The notes: generated from the sequence alone by a model not told the origin. A stretch of 64,000 nt of DNA from Bradyrhizobium sp. CCGUVB1N3 (GCF_024199925.1 NZ_JANADR010000001.1:2480001-2544000), one strand, 5' to 3'. Numbered from the stretch's first letter, positions 53,741-62,805 are shown. Program-made: numbers and translations.

Positions 53741-54040
53741 CTAGATATCGATGCTAACAGCGATGTTACGGCCCTGGAGTTCGGAGATCTTCATTCCGTC
53801 GGCCATCACCTGCGCAAACTCCGGGTCCTTTGCCACGGCCTCCTGCACCTTGCCGTAGACTTCCCAATTGGCGTAGCGCGTCGTCACCAGCAACTCTCCT
53901 GCCCAATGGCCGGTGTGGAAACGGGACAGTCGAAGAAATTCGGCGCCGTGTTTCTCAAAGATTTTCTTCGCCTGCCTGACAATCTTGGTCATTTCCTCGG
54001 GCTTGTCAGTTTTGAAACGAGTAAATTGCACGATAGGCAT
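53741..54040 (-). CDS. Small protein of dimeric alpha/beta-barrel type, 99 aa
   Basis: ATG 54040 with GGAGG upstream at good spacing. Sequence MPIVQFTRFKTDKPEEMTKI, GAEFLRLSRFHTGHWAGELL and KDPEFAQVMADGMKI suggests a ferredoxin-like monomer of the kind seen in NIPSNAP/ABM-like proteins. Catalytic residues are not obvious. It is monocistronic with a hairpin after it. Function unknown. Confidence 0.75.
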   Translation of the reverse strand: MPIVQFTRFKTDKPEEMTKIVRQAKKIFEKHGAEFLRLSRFHTGHWAGELLVTTRYANWEVYGKVQEAVAKDPEFAQVMADGMKISELQGRNIAVSIDI

Positions 54041-54258
54041 GGGACTACCTCCATAGTGATGTAAAATGTCCAAGAGGCATGTATCGAGTTACGCTTGAGG
54101 AGCGAATCTCAATGCGATCTCGATGAACGTTTGTCTTCATCAACTTGTTGCTGGTTCAGCCTTCATAAGCGGCAACAACTCTGCCCTTTCGTGGCGGATC
54201 GGCTCGCATCATCACTGGCCAAAGCAGAGGTCGTACGCGCAAATGCAGTCTTGGAAAA

Positions 54259-55008
54259 TCAGTGTTGAAGCAGTGCGGCCGGCGCCACAGGCAGGGAGCG
54301 CACGAACACGAAGCGAGAGGTCACCGGTATTTCCGCATCCGCGCGACCATCCTGGCCGATGAGGATGAGGCCTGCCCCGCCATTTGCCACAGTCAGGATG
54401 ATGGCTTCACCTGTCCATGTCCGGATCGGCTCCATTCCAATGATGAGAAACTCCCCGATGGGCTGGTCCAAATATTGAAGTCGAAGCTGCGGCGCGATTT
54501 CAGCCGGTGCAAACGCGAAGCCCAGTTGCTGCGCGCGTGCGTAGATTTGCCGTAGCGACACCGTCTCGCCCTGAAAGCCCAGGTCGGCCGCCGACACTGT
54601 CAGAAGGTCCACCGCCGTTTTCGTGCCGCTGACGGTAAAGGCCGGCCGCGCAAGAGCCGCCGCAGCCGAGTCGCCAACGCCGCAACCGATCGCGCTCATG
54701 GCGTTGAGAAGAGCGAACGGATCCGAGAATGTCCCGATCGCTATCGTCTTCCACACCGCAACGTCCGAAGCGGATGTCAGAGGGCTCTGCGGTTTCGGGA
54801 CAGCGGGAGCCGTCCTGAACGTCAACTGCCTCTGCAGCACATCGCGTGCCGAGCATTGGGCCTTGGCGTCGTTGGTGGAGCCGAGGATGCACGTGCTGCA
54901 AAGCAAGAGCACGGCAAGCGCGATGCTGTTGCACCACCCCGTCGAACGACGCGAGCTCGCGGCGTTTCGCTGCGAGGTGGCGGCCGTCGGCGCAATCAAG
55001 CCCCTCAT
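54259..55008 (-). CDS. Exported protein of unknown function, 249 aa
   Basis: ATG 55008 with GAGGGAGG upstream. A long n-region (about 27 residues) precedes the hydrophobic core (IALAVLLLCSTCILG), with cleavage near AKA-QC (residue 50-51). The mature part ends in a well-ordered domain (RQIYARAQQLGFAFAPAEIA; LRLQYLDQPIGEFLIIGMEP; SRFVFVRSLP). I recall this C-terminal block in small bacterial proteins of unknown role. It is divergent from the winged-helix/TPR regulator, which may control it. Confidence 0.78.
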   Translation of the reverse strand: MRGLIAPTAATSQRNAASSRRSTGWCNSIALAVLLLCSTCILGSTNDAKAQCSARDVLQRQLTFRTAPAVPKPQSPLTSASDVAVWKTIAIGTFSDPFALLNAMSAIGCGVGDSAAAALARPAFTVSGTKTAVDLLTVSAADLGFQGETVSLRQIYARAQQLGFAFAPAEIAPQLRLQYLDQPIGEFLIIGMEPIRTWTGEAIILTVANGGAGLILIGQDGRADAEIPVTSRFVFVRSLPVAPAALLQH

Positions 55009-55162
55009 GATGACCTCCCTCGCAATGCGAGATCGGCATGCGATGCATGCGCGTGCGGAGGATGCCAGGCGGTCGCTCGAAATGCTTTACAATCAGCTTC
55101 CTTTTTTCTTACCGTTACCTTCTAACCCGGTCCAAGGTGTCATCGTACCTGGGAGGCCGCGT

Positions 55163-56719
55163 TTGCTTTATTCCTTTGCGGACTGCACTCTCAACACGGA
55201 CCAGCGTGAGCTCCGCCGCAACGGGGACCTCATTGTCGTCGCGCCGCAAGTCTTCGATCTTCTCGAGTACCTGATCTGCAATCGCGAACGCGTGGTCAGC
55301 AAAGACGACCTCATCGCTGCGATCTGGAAGGGCCGGATCGTTTCGGAATCAGCGCTCACGACCCGCATCAACGGAGTCCGATGCGCCATCGGTGACAGCG
55401 GCGAGGAGCAGCGGCTCATCAGGACGCTGCCGCGCAAGGGCATCCGCTTCGTCGGGGTCGTGCACGAAGAGCGAGAGCCTGCGCATGTGATTGCCGGGTC
55501 TGAGGAGCGGCCACAACAGACGCCACCTTATCCGGGGCGGATTTCGATCGCCGTACTGCCCTTCAGCAACATGAGCGGCGATGCCGAGCAGGAATATTTC
55601 GCGGACGGAATGGTCGAGGAAATCACGACGGCGCTTTCGCGGTTCAACTGGCTGTTCGTGATCGCTCGCAATTCGAGTTTCGCCTTCAAAGGCAAGGCGA
55701 TCGATATCAAGGAAGTCGGATGCAGGCTCGGCGTGCGCTATGTCCTCGAAGGGTCCGTGCGCAAGGCGTCCGGGAAAGTTCGCATCGCAGGACAATTGAT
55801 CGACGCGGCAACTGGCGCGCATGTCTGGGCGGATAGCTTTGAGCGAGACCTGAGCGATATTTTCGTGCTTCAGGATGAGATAACCACGGCCGTCGTCGGC
55901 GCGATCCTGCCGAAACTGCTTCGAACGGAAATTGCAGCGGCAACGCGGCGGCGGCCGGAGAGCCTCACCGCCTATGATCTTCAGCTCCGGGCCATGGCTC
56001 AGTATTCCCGGGCGACCCGCAAGGGTGTGGCCGAAGCGTTAACGCTGGCCAAACGCGCCCTCGAGCTCGATCCGGGATTTGGCTTTGTCGCGGCGCTAGC
56101 GGGCCTCTGTCACATGGTCAAGGTACTGTCGGGCTTCTCGACTGATCCTCAATCCGACAGAAATGAAGCCGTGCGGTTTGTGCACCTGGCGTCAAGGATC
56201 GATAATGGTGATCCGCAAACGTTGGCGACGTCTGCGTTGGTCTTGGCGTTCATGGTCGGCGATTACGAACGTAGTATCGAGATGGTCGACCGGGCGGTTG
56301 CGCTCAACCCCAATTCATACTGGCTATGGCTCGACAGGGGCTGGGTCTATCACACCGCGGGGGTTCCGGAGGAAGCGATCCGCAGCTTCGAACATGCAAC
56401 GCGCATGAGCCCGATCGACCCGATGCTGGACCGGCTATCTGTTGGCATGGGGATGGCCTTCATCGAGCTTCGGCGCTTTGACGAGGCCATCGCCGCGGGC
56501 AAGAAAGCCTTCCGGTTCAATCCCTTTTTTTCGGCGACTTACTGGTGTCTCGCGTCCGCTTTTGCCCATCTCGGACGTGACGCGGAAGCGCATGAGGCTG
56601 TGGGGCGTCTGCTCGAGCTTGATCCCGCCTTCACGATATCCACGTGGATGGCTCGAGGTGGACAGACAAACGCAAAGCTCGCGATCGAAGGCCTCCGCAA
56701 GGCAGGCCTACCCGAGTGA
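55163..56719 (+). CDS. Winged-helix / TolB-like / TPR regulator
   Basis: 518 residues from TTG 55163, chosen because GGGAGG lies seven bases upstream and the product starts at the family position (LYSFADCTLNTDQRELRRNG). The frame is open far upstream, but overlaps the divergent gene. Domains: OmpR-type winged helix (20-100, PQVFDLLEYLICNRERVVSK), linker, a TolB-like N-terminal domain (about 135-260, ISIAVLPFSNMSGDAEQEYF), and TPR repeats to the end. Such proteins occur in large numbers in Bradyrhizobium and resemble CadC-like regulators without a membrane segment or cyclase domain. Target unknown. Confidence 0.85.
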   Translation: MLYSFADCTLNTDQRELRRNGDLIVVAPQVFDLLEYLICNRERVVSKDDLIAAIWKGRIVSESALTTRINGVRCAIGDSGEEQRLIRTLPRKGIRFVGVVHEEREPAHVIAGSEERPQQTPPYPGRISIAVLPFSNMSGDAEQEYFADGMVEEITTALSRFNWLFVIARNSSFAFKGKAIDIKEVGCRLGVRYVLEGSVRKASGKVRIAGQLIDAATGAHVWADSFERDLSDIFVLQDEITTAVVGAILPKLLRTEIAAATRRRPESLTAYDLQLRAMAQYSRATRKGVAEALTLAKRALELDPGFGFVAALAGLCHMVKVLSGFSTDPQSDRNEAVRFVHLASRIDNGDPQTLATSALVLAFMVGDYERSIEMVDRAVALNPNSYWLWLDRGWVYHTAGVPEEAIRSFEHATRMSPIDPMLDRLSVGMGMAFIELRRFDEAIAAGKKAFRFNPFFSATYWCLASAFAHLGRDAEAHEAVGRLLELDPAFTISTWMARGGQTNAKLAIEGLRKAGLPE

Positions 56720-56790
56720 ACCGCGCTCGGATACGGCCTGAACGTCCTTAGTCCGGCTGCGCTGCGCCGGTCTGATTGAGGCCAACCGCC

Positions 56791-57555
56791 CTATCCGAGG
56801 ATCCCCTTCAATCCGGCATAGATCGAGCCGACCGCGGTGGCGGCGACGCCGACGAGCGGGCCGACGGTCTGCATGAGGTCCTGGATCAGGCGCGCCCTGC
56901 GCCGCAATTGCTCCTCGCCGACATGCTGCCCGAGAAGTCGTGCCACCCTGAAAGCGAAGGCGTTGGGCTTGCCGCCCTGGGTCAGAACCCGCGGCAACAC
57001 CTGGAAGATCACGACGCCGAGGATGTTGCCGGACAGGAAAGCGAGCAGGATGCTCGCGCCATATTCGAAGACCTCACGCCACTCGACCCAGACCTCGGGA
57101 AGGATCGGGACGCGGTCGTGAATGCCGGTCACCGTCAGCATCAGCTGGATGCTGACGGCAGCGCACAGCACACCCAGCACCAGCGCGCCGATCAGGGAGA
57201 CCCTGTGCAGCGGATAGGCGATGAGCCCGAACAGCAGGGGGATGACGATCGACGCCAGCCGCAGCGGCAGCGGCGACATGTTGAAGGTGATGGTGACGAG
57301 GACGTGCGCGGTGACCAGCAGCAGCGCGGGAATGACGACATAGAGAACCGCATGCGTCGCCATATACCGCAGCGGATTCTTGTGTCGCTCGAGTGTCGCG
57401 TTGACCCGGTCGAGATCGCGCCTGAGCTTGTCCAGGTCGGCGACGATCTCGTCGATCTCGGCAAGCATCGGGCGCACGACACGCAAGTCCCGCGAGCAGT
57501 GCTTGCACGCGATGGCCTCATCCTTGATGGTCTCGGCGCAGAACGGGCACTCCAT
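56791..57555 (-). CDS. Zinc-ribbon membrane protein, 254 aa
   Basis: The N-terminus has a zinc ribbon with cysteines at 3, 6, 17 and 20 (CPFCAETIKDEAIACKHC), then a coiled coil (about 28-58), then four membrane helices (about 66-90, 95-118, 122-145, 165-188) and a helical cytoplasmic tail. It is last in the CHAT operon, two bases after the previous gene. The ribbon has the same cysteine spacing and the same CSRD follow-up as the 65-aa neighbour, so they are paralogous. Function unknown; a membrane anchor for a complex is plausible. Confidence 0.85.
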   Translation of the reverse strand: MECPFCAETIKDEAIACKHCSRDLRVVRPMLAEIDEIVADLDKLRRDLDRVNATLERHKNPLRYMATHAVLYVVIPALLLVTAHVLVTITFNMSPLPLRLASIVIPLLFGLIAYPLHRVSLIGALVLGVLCAAVSIQLMLTVTGIHDRVPILPEVWVEWREVFEYGASILLAFLSGNILGVVIFQVLPRVLTQGGKPNAFAFRVARLLGQHVGEEQLRRRARLIQDLMQTVGPLVGVAATAVGSIYAGLKGILG

Positions 57556-57557
57556 GG

Positions 57558-57755
57558 TCAGCGCGACTTCCTGCGGGTCATGATCGCCTCGATCTCGGCC
57601 CTGGCGCGCCGCAACTCGTCACGCAGCAGGTCCCGCTTGCGCAGGAGATCGTCGCGTTCGGCGATCAGCGTGGCGGGAACCGCAATGTCGCGCGAGCAGG
57701 ACGCGCAGACCAACGCACTCTCGACATTGTCCGACTGGCAATAGGGACACTTCAT
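57558..57755 (-). CDS. Small zinc-ribbon coiled-coil protein, 65 aa
   Basis: Cysteines at 3, 6, 17 and 20 (CPYCQSDNVESALVCASC) form a zinc ribbon, followed by CSRD and a charged coiled coil (DDLLRKRDLLRDELRRARAE). It is the N-terminal half of the 254-aa neighbour without the membrane part. It begins four bases after the exported-protein stop. By its size it could be a soluble adaptor. No enzyme motif. Confidence 0.8.
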   Translation of the reverse strand: MKCPYCQSDNVESALVCASCSRDIAVPATLIAERDDLLRKRDLLRDELRRARAEIEAIMTRRKSR

Positions 57756-57759
57756 CGCT

Positions 57760-58203
57760 TCATTTCGGCGCGACTTTCAGGACGAAACTGGCGGTGCCGG
57801 GGCGGCCGTCGCTGTCCTTGATGTCGACCCGCACCAGATACTCGCCCGGCGGCAATTCGGCGTCCTGCATGTTGATGCCGTCGGCCTGGATGAACGGCTT
57901 GACCCGCGCGGTCAGGTCCACGTTAGGCGAGCGCAGGAAGATCACCTTGACCGAGTCGGGATCAATCTTCGCGCCGCCGAATGACTCGAACTTCAATTGC
58001 AATCGCAGCGGCGAGCTGGCGGCATCGCTGGGCGAAACCACCTCCACCTTCGGACCGCGCAAAATGCCGCGCCGGTCGGTCGCAACCGCCCCCTTCGGCG
58101 GCGGCAGCTTGGCTTCGTCTTCCGTGATCAATTGCGTCGCCTGCGCGGCCCCCGAACTCAAGAGGCCTGCCGCGACGAGCCCGAGCAACGTCTTCCGCAT
58201 CAT
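57760..58203 (-). CDS. Small exported protein of CHAT operon, 147 aa
   Basis: ATG 58203 (or 58200 one codon downstream). A signal peptide (RKTLLGLVAAGLLSSGAAQA, cleavage about 22) precedes a beta-sandwich-like domain with RLQLKFESFGGAKIDPDSV and PPGEYLVRVDIKDSDGRPG, which resembles an Ig-like or CalX-beta-type module with DxDG turn. It lies 37 bases after the CHAT gene and is probably periplasmic; it could be a substrate or partner of the CHAT protease. Confidence 0.8.
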   Translation of the reverse strand: MMRKTLLGLVAAGLLSSGAAQATQLITEDEAKLPPPKGAVATDRRGILRGPKVEVVSPSDAASSPLRLQLKFESFGGAKIDPDSVKVIFLRSPNVDLTARVKPFIQADGINMQDAELPPGEYLVRVDIKDSDGRPGTASFVLKVAPK

Positions 58204-58240
58204 CCTCGTTCAACCCTTCCTTCCCACGCACCACGCCTCG

Positions 58241-61200
58241 CTAGCGCACTCCGCCGTCGCCGATGATCGTGTACGGCGCCCAGAACAACGGATGCGCATA
58301 GGCAAATTCGGTCTTGCCTTCGCCGTTAAGATAGCCGGGGCCGTCGACGAGAGCCATCATCGCCTGGCGCAGCGCCTCGCTTCGTCCGAGCTTCGGATCG
58401 TCCGCCTGTCGCTTGAACAGATCCGTCACCAATTGCCGCGCCGATTGCGAATGCACCGACCAGTTCGTGACCAGAAGCGCGCGCGTGCCGGCGTAGAAGA
58501 AGGCGCGGCCGAGCCCCGAGGCCGCCTCGGCGCCGGCCCCTGCTCCGGCGCCGGTGTTGCACGCCGACAGGATGACCCAATCCGCGTCGAGCTTGAGGCC
58601 AAGGATCTCCTCCATCGTCAGGAGGCCATCGCCCTCTTCGCCCGTCACCGCCGGGGACGACAGTGCGAGCGCCGGCTGGGTCAGGCCGTTGAGCTCGCCC
58701 GGCACGAGGCCATGGGTCGCGAAGGCGAGGATCTTGAAGCCGGAGAGATTCATGGTCTTGACGGCGCTCTCCGTCGCCTTCTGGCCGAGGAACAGGACCT
58801 TTGACGGGTCGGCCTGCAAGGCGATCGCGATCGACTTCAGCTCGTCCGCGGTATCTGGCAGCCGGGGCAGCAGCCCGAGCTCGGCGCTATCGACACCTTC
58901 GAGCTTCGGACTGTTGCGCCGCTTCAAGGGCATGCCGCGTGTCAAATTCCCGCCGGCGTCCGCGACCTGGACCTTGGCATCGGCAGCTTCCGCCTCGGCT
59001 TGCTGATCCCTGTTGAAATAGGGATCGCCGAACGCCACCAGCTCGCTGCGTCCGGGCTTGCCCGGCGGCAACTGCCGCAGCGTCCGCAAGGCAGCCGCCG
59101 AGGGGACCGTCGTCACCGCGTGGGTGCGCGCAAGCCAGGGCACGTTGCGATAGCTGACGAACAGCGGATCGTCGTCCTGCACGACCTCCGCCGGCGCGGT
59201 CGGCAGCAATGAGAGCGGCAGCAGGCCGAGCGCGCCATTGGTGACGACGATCAGGTTCTTCGCCGGCTTCCAGCCGCCTTCGACGGGCTTCAGCAGGAGC
59301 TCGTAGAGCTCATAGGCGAGCTTGAGGTCGAACGGAGGAATGTCCGAGATCATCGCCGCCTGCGGCTCGAGCGCCTCACGCAGCTTGCGGATCTTGCTCT
59401 CGATGTCGCCGATCCTGGCCTTGACCGCGGCGAAGGCCACCGGACCCGTCTTGGGGACGGCCCAGACGAAGCTGCCGTTCTGGCCGAAATAGAACGACAG
59501 CATCGCCTCGTTGTCGGCCAGCGTCGCACGGATCTCGGCGACGCTCGCCGGTTTGGGCGAAACCAGATCGGCGTAAGACGGAAACTTCTGCTTGATCTCC
59601 TGGCGCGCCTTGTCGCGCTCGCCGCGCAATGCCACGATCGACGCCTGGATCTGCTGCACGCCCTTCTCGTCGCGATCGGCCGAGGGAATGGCGAGCACGT
59701 TGTTGAGCGTGCCGAGCTGGGCGTTGACCTGCTTGGTCAGGTCCTGCTCCTTGCGCACGAGATCGGCGAGCGCCGGATCTTTCGCCGCCGCCCGGGCGCT
59801 GGAAGCTGCCAGCGCCTGCTGGACCGAGCGGCCACGGATGGCGTCGGCAAGACCAAAGGTCTCTTCGCCGACCTCGTTGCTCGTCCCCTCGGCGCGTGCG
59901 AGCAGGATGAAATAGCTTTCAACGATCGCCTGCAGCCGCTGACTGCGCGCGGCCACCACGGTCGTATTCTCGTCGTCGGCGTTCTCGCGCGCATTCGCCA
60001 TCATGATCGGAATGGCGGCCTTGAACTCGCGGATCGCTTCCGCATCGCGGCGCGCCCGCATCAGCCCGATCGCCAGCGTCCCGCGCGCCGAGGCGGCGTC
60101 GAAATGGTTTTCGCCGACACGGCTGACCTGCTTCTTGACCAATTGCTCGGCAGCGGCGATCCCGGCGTCGACTTGGCCGGAGGCATAGAGCGACATGATG
60201 CGCGAGGGATTGAGCTCGAACACCTGGCGGCGCTGCGGATCCCAATTGGCGACCGCCTTGTCGATCCTCGCGTAGATCTCGTTCGCTTCAGGCGCCTTCC
60301 GCCGCAGCGCCAGGATACCGGCAAGCTGCGAGAGCAGCGCGACGGTGGCCTGCGAATCCTCGGGCACGCCGACCGTCTTGTTGATCTCGACGGCGACCCG
60401 GCCGAGCTGCTCGGCCTCCTCATAGCGGCCTTCCTCGACCAGGATGCCGGCGAGGCCCATGACGAAGCGTGGCGTCACCGGATTGTATTTGCCGGTGTCC
60501 TTCAGCCGTGACAGCAGCGCCCGGCGCGCATCGACCTCGGCTTCAGCCAGTCTGCCCTGCCTCGCCTTCATGCGCGCCTGATTCAACACCATGGTGTCGA
60601 CCACCTGCAGCAGGAGGGTCTCTGCAGGCGGGTTTTCCGACTCCAATACCGCCTTGTTACCGGCGCTCTTGCGCAGCTCCGCGGTGCGATAGGCGGCCTC
60701 GGCTTCGGCAAACTGCCCCCGTGCCTCGAATATGATCCCGCGGGTGATCTCGATTTCACCCTCCCAGGTCTGGCCGAACTTTGCATAGGACGTTCGCCAG
60801 CCGGGAAGCCCACTGGTGCGCGCTTCCTGAATCCCAGTCAGGCTGCGACGCAAATAGGCTTCCGCCTGCGCGACATCACCCATCTGGAGGAGAATGGACG
60901 CAACCGTGCGGTTTGCATTGAACTGCATTCCCTTCGCGCCTGGCAGAGTGGCTACCTCGCGCAACAGCCTCTGGATGACCTCGAGCGCGCGCTTCGGATC
61001 GCCTGCGAGGGCGTATTGCACCGACTGCAACTGCAACAATCGCCCCATCATGTTTGGGCTGACGGCCCCGCGGCCCACTTCTACGGCCTTGTTGGCGTCG
61101 GCGGTGGATTCGGCGAGACGCCCGAGCTGGGAGCGGGCATTGGCGCGGTCGAAATAGAACTGGGCGAGATCCTCGCGGGACTCCTTCCCCGTGGGCGTCG

Positions 61201-61648
61201 AATCCGCATCCGTCTTCAGCTCCGCGATCAGCTTCTCGTTCGGCTTTTCGCTGTCGAGGATTGAGGTGATGTCGGCGATCGTACGAGGCGGCGCCACAAA
61301 GCCTTTGGGCAATGCCGTTCCCGGCGCCAGCTTGGGCGCATCTTCCTTTGGCGCCGCGACCGCAACATTGGCGCGGCCATTGGCAGCATTGAGGGCGGCG
61401 AGCACGCAAGCATGGACCTGCGGCTTGGCCTTGGCACGACAGGCTTCGAGATTGGCGCCGCCCGCCGGCCCGCCTCCCGCACGCATGCAGGCTTGCACGA
61501 TCGGCTTGCCGACCGTCATCCGGCAGTTCTCGACCGCCGCTTCCTGCGTGAGAGCGAATACCGGGCCGGTCGATGCCAGCAGAGCGCCGATTGCGAGGAG
61601 TTTGCGGATGCCTGGCAGCGACAGGTGATTCAAATGACTTTCGAACAT
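58241..61648 (-). CDS. Exported TPR-CHAT domain protease, 1135 aa
   Basis: Residues 12-32 form a signal peptide (LLAIGALLASTGPVFA, cleavage near A32). Then comes a small cysteine domain with C42, C54, C70 and C81, a TPR solenoid (about 150-640), a helical linker (640-720), and the CHAT domain (about 800-1135). The caspase-like dyad is H979 (FATHGL) and C1030 (LSACNTGAG), 51 residues apart as in active CHAT proteases, with the closing motif WAPYTIIGDGG. It is the first gene of a four-gene operon. Most studied CHAT proteases are cytoplasmic; this one is predicted to be exported. Confidence 0.9.
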   Translation of the reverse strand: MFESHLNHLSLPGIRKLLAIGALLASTGPVFALTQEAAVENCRMTVGKPIVQACMRAGGGPAGGANLEACRAKAKPQVHACVLAALNAANGRANVAVAAPKEDAPKLAPGTALPKGFVAPPRTIADITSILDSEKPNEKLIAELKTDADSTPTGKESREDLAQFYFDRANARSQLGRLAESTADANKAVEVGRGAVSPNMMGRLLQLQSVQYALAGDPKRALEVIQRLLREVATLPGAKGMQFNANRTVASILLQMGDVAQAEAYLRRSLTGIQEARTSGLPGWRTSYAKFGQTWEGEIEITRGIIFEARGQFAEAEAAYRTAELRKSAGNKAVLESENPPAETLLLQVVDTMVLNQARMKARQGRLAEAEVDARRALLSRLKDTGKYNPVTPRFVMGLAGILVEEGRYEEAEQLGRVAVEINKTVGVPEDSQATVALLSQLAGILALRRKAPEANEIYARIDKAVANWDPQRRQVFELNPSRIMSLYASGQVDAGIAAAEQLVKKQVSRVGENHFDAASARGTLAIGLMRARRDAEAIREFKAAIPIMMANARENADDENTTVVAARSQRLQAIVESYFILLARAEGTSNEVGEETFGLADAIRGRSVQQALAASSARAAAKDPALADLVRKEQDLTKQVNAQLGTLNNVLAIPSADRDEKGVQQIQASIVALRGERDKARQEIKQKFPSYADLVSPKPASVAEIRATLADNEAMLSFYFGQNGSFVWAVPKTGPVAFAAVKARIGDIESKIRKLREALEPQAAMISDIPPFDLKLAYELYELLLKPVEGGWKPAKNLIVVTNGALGLLPLSLLPTAPAEVVQDDDPLFVSYRNVPWLARTHAVTTVPSAAALRTLRQLPPGKPGRSELVAFGDPYFNRDQQAEAEAADAKVQVADAGGNLTRGMPLKRRNSPKLEGVDSAELGLLPRLPDTADELKSIAIALQADPSKVLFLGQKATESAVKTMNLSGFKILAFATHGLVPGELNGLTQPALALSSPAVTGEEGDGLLTMEEILGLKLDADWVILSACNTGAGAGAGAEAASGLGRAFFYAGTRALLVTNWSVHSQSARQLVTDLFKRQADDPKLGRSEALRQAMMALVDGPGYLNGEGKTEFAYAHPLFWAPYTIIGDGGVR

Positions 61649-61837
61649 GGCCGGAGCCCCTGCTGAAAGAAATGGTCAAAAATCAACGCGTCTAACGCAT
61701 GCAATCTATCGATATCGGCGCTCGCGGGACAAGCACAAATCTATCCGACGAAGGTTCGAGAAGACCCTGGTCGCGGCCGCTGCGCTGCACAGCCACGCGC
61801 CCCCGTCCAGACGGAACCAACCCGGGTTACCCCTAAA

Positions 61838-61931
61838 GGTCAGCCGCGGACAGCCACCGTCCGGCCGTAAGGCGGCTGGGCAGCGAGCGGCGGATTGGCG
61901 GCCCGCGCGGCGAACTCGCCGATCAGGCGGC
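61838..61931 (-). repeat. Partial copy of the 3' end of the lipoprotein gene
   Basis: About 94 bases match 62804-62897 with roughly a dozen substitutions, including the shared stop. The translated ends agree (RLIGEFAARAANPPLAAQPP versus RLIGELAAQTANPPVAAQPP, then PYGRxVAVRG). It lies about 970 bases from the intact gene in the same orientation, joined abruptly to unrelated sequence. Confidence 0.8.
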
Positions 61932-62015
61932 TGACAGCGCCTCTTCCATTGCGGGTATGAGTTGTTCGTTTTTCAAAACCCTGGCGATTGCTGCTTCGGT
62001 TAGGGTAAGCACCAT
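61923..62015 (-). pseudogene. Truncated N-terminus of ornithine cyclodeaminase family gene
   Basis: ATG at 62015 with GGGGAGG upstream encodes 30 residues (VLTLTEAAIARVL, then EQLIPAMEEAL) that fit the opening of the ornithine cyclodeaminase/mu-crystallin family. The frame then runs into the duplicated lipoprotein 3' end and stops at 61923. The family is normally above 300 residues, so only the start survives, with an intact ribosome site. The join lies near 61931. Confidence 0.7.
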
Positions 62016-62312
62016 CGGAACCTCCCCTGGCTGATCCACTCAAGGCAAAAGGTACTCTCCGGATTGTATGGTTGAGCCTAGCACCAAGCGAGTTAGGACA
62101 ATGTCCGAATCAGCACATGAGCGAAGTGGCATATGCCTCCTCGAGGTTCGCTGAGCGAGGCACGGCGGACGAGATTTGCTCTCGTTGAGTTCTTCGCATT
62201 TTGACCCTGAGCGGTCATCTGGTGTCCAATTCGAACTCCAACCTTAAAGGTGACAAATTTCGGACCTTGAGAAGAGTGGACGAGAATTGTTGCATTAAGT
62301 CGGAGTGCACGA

Positions 62313-62690
62313 ATGAGCCCTTCCGGATCTTTGATCGCGATCCTGCCGTGTAATGACCTTGATGCGTCGGAGCGGTTCTACAATCGATTAGGCTTCGCGC
62401 GCCCGGACAGCCAAAGGCCTGCTCCGGGAGAACCCGACACCTATCGCATGCTGTCGAACTCAAAAGGCGGATATCTGCATTTGACGGACGCGGTCGAGGG
62501 ATGGCTAAAGCCGGGCAGAAACCCTTTTGGGCTTTATCTTTACCTTGAGAATGTTGACGCTGCGGCGCGCGAATTTCAGCAATCACCCGAAGACAAGCCG
62601 TGGGGGATGTACGAATTTGCCATGTCTGATCCAGATGAAACGTTGGTCCGTGTCGGGTGGCCAACCCGTCTCCGCGCTGGAGCTCAATAA
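62313..62690 (+). CDS. VOC-family protein (glyoxalase/bleomycin-resistance type)
   Basis: 125 residues, ATG 62313 with GGAG seven bases upstream. The pairing of beta-alpha-beta-beta-beta modules is visible (ILPCNDLDASERFYNRLGFA; DPDETLVRVGWPTRLR). Ligands of the classical VOC metal site are only partly apparent (D in NDLD, E in DETLVRVG), so it could be a binding protein rather than an enzyme. It is the intact gene inside the rearranged segment flanked by the lipoprotein 3' end copies, and of lower GC than its neighbours. Confidence 0.87.
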   Translation: MSPSGSLIAILPCNDLDASERFYNRLGFARPDSQRPAPGEPDTYRMLSNSKGGYLHLTDAVEGWLKPGRNPFGLYLYLENVDAAAREFQQSPEDKPWGMYEFAMSDPDETLVRVGWPTRLRAGAQ

Positions 62691-62805
62691 TTCGGCGCAA
62701 TTGGCCCTTCCGTGACCTCCGGCGACCTCCGCTATCGTGCCGCTAATGGCGGATAAGGAGACATCAGGCGTTACCCGGGCACCCTGATTACGGTGCACGA
62801 CCTGG

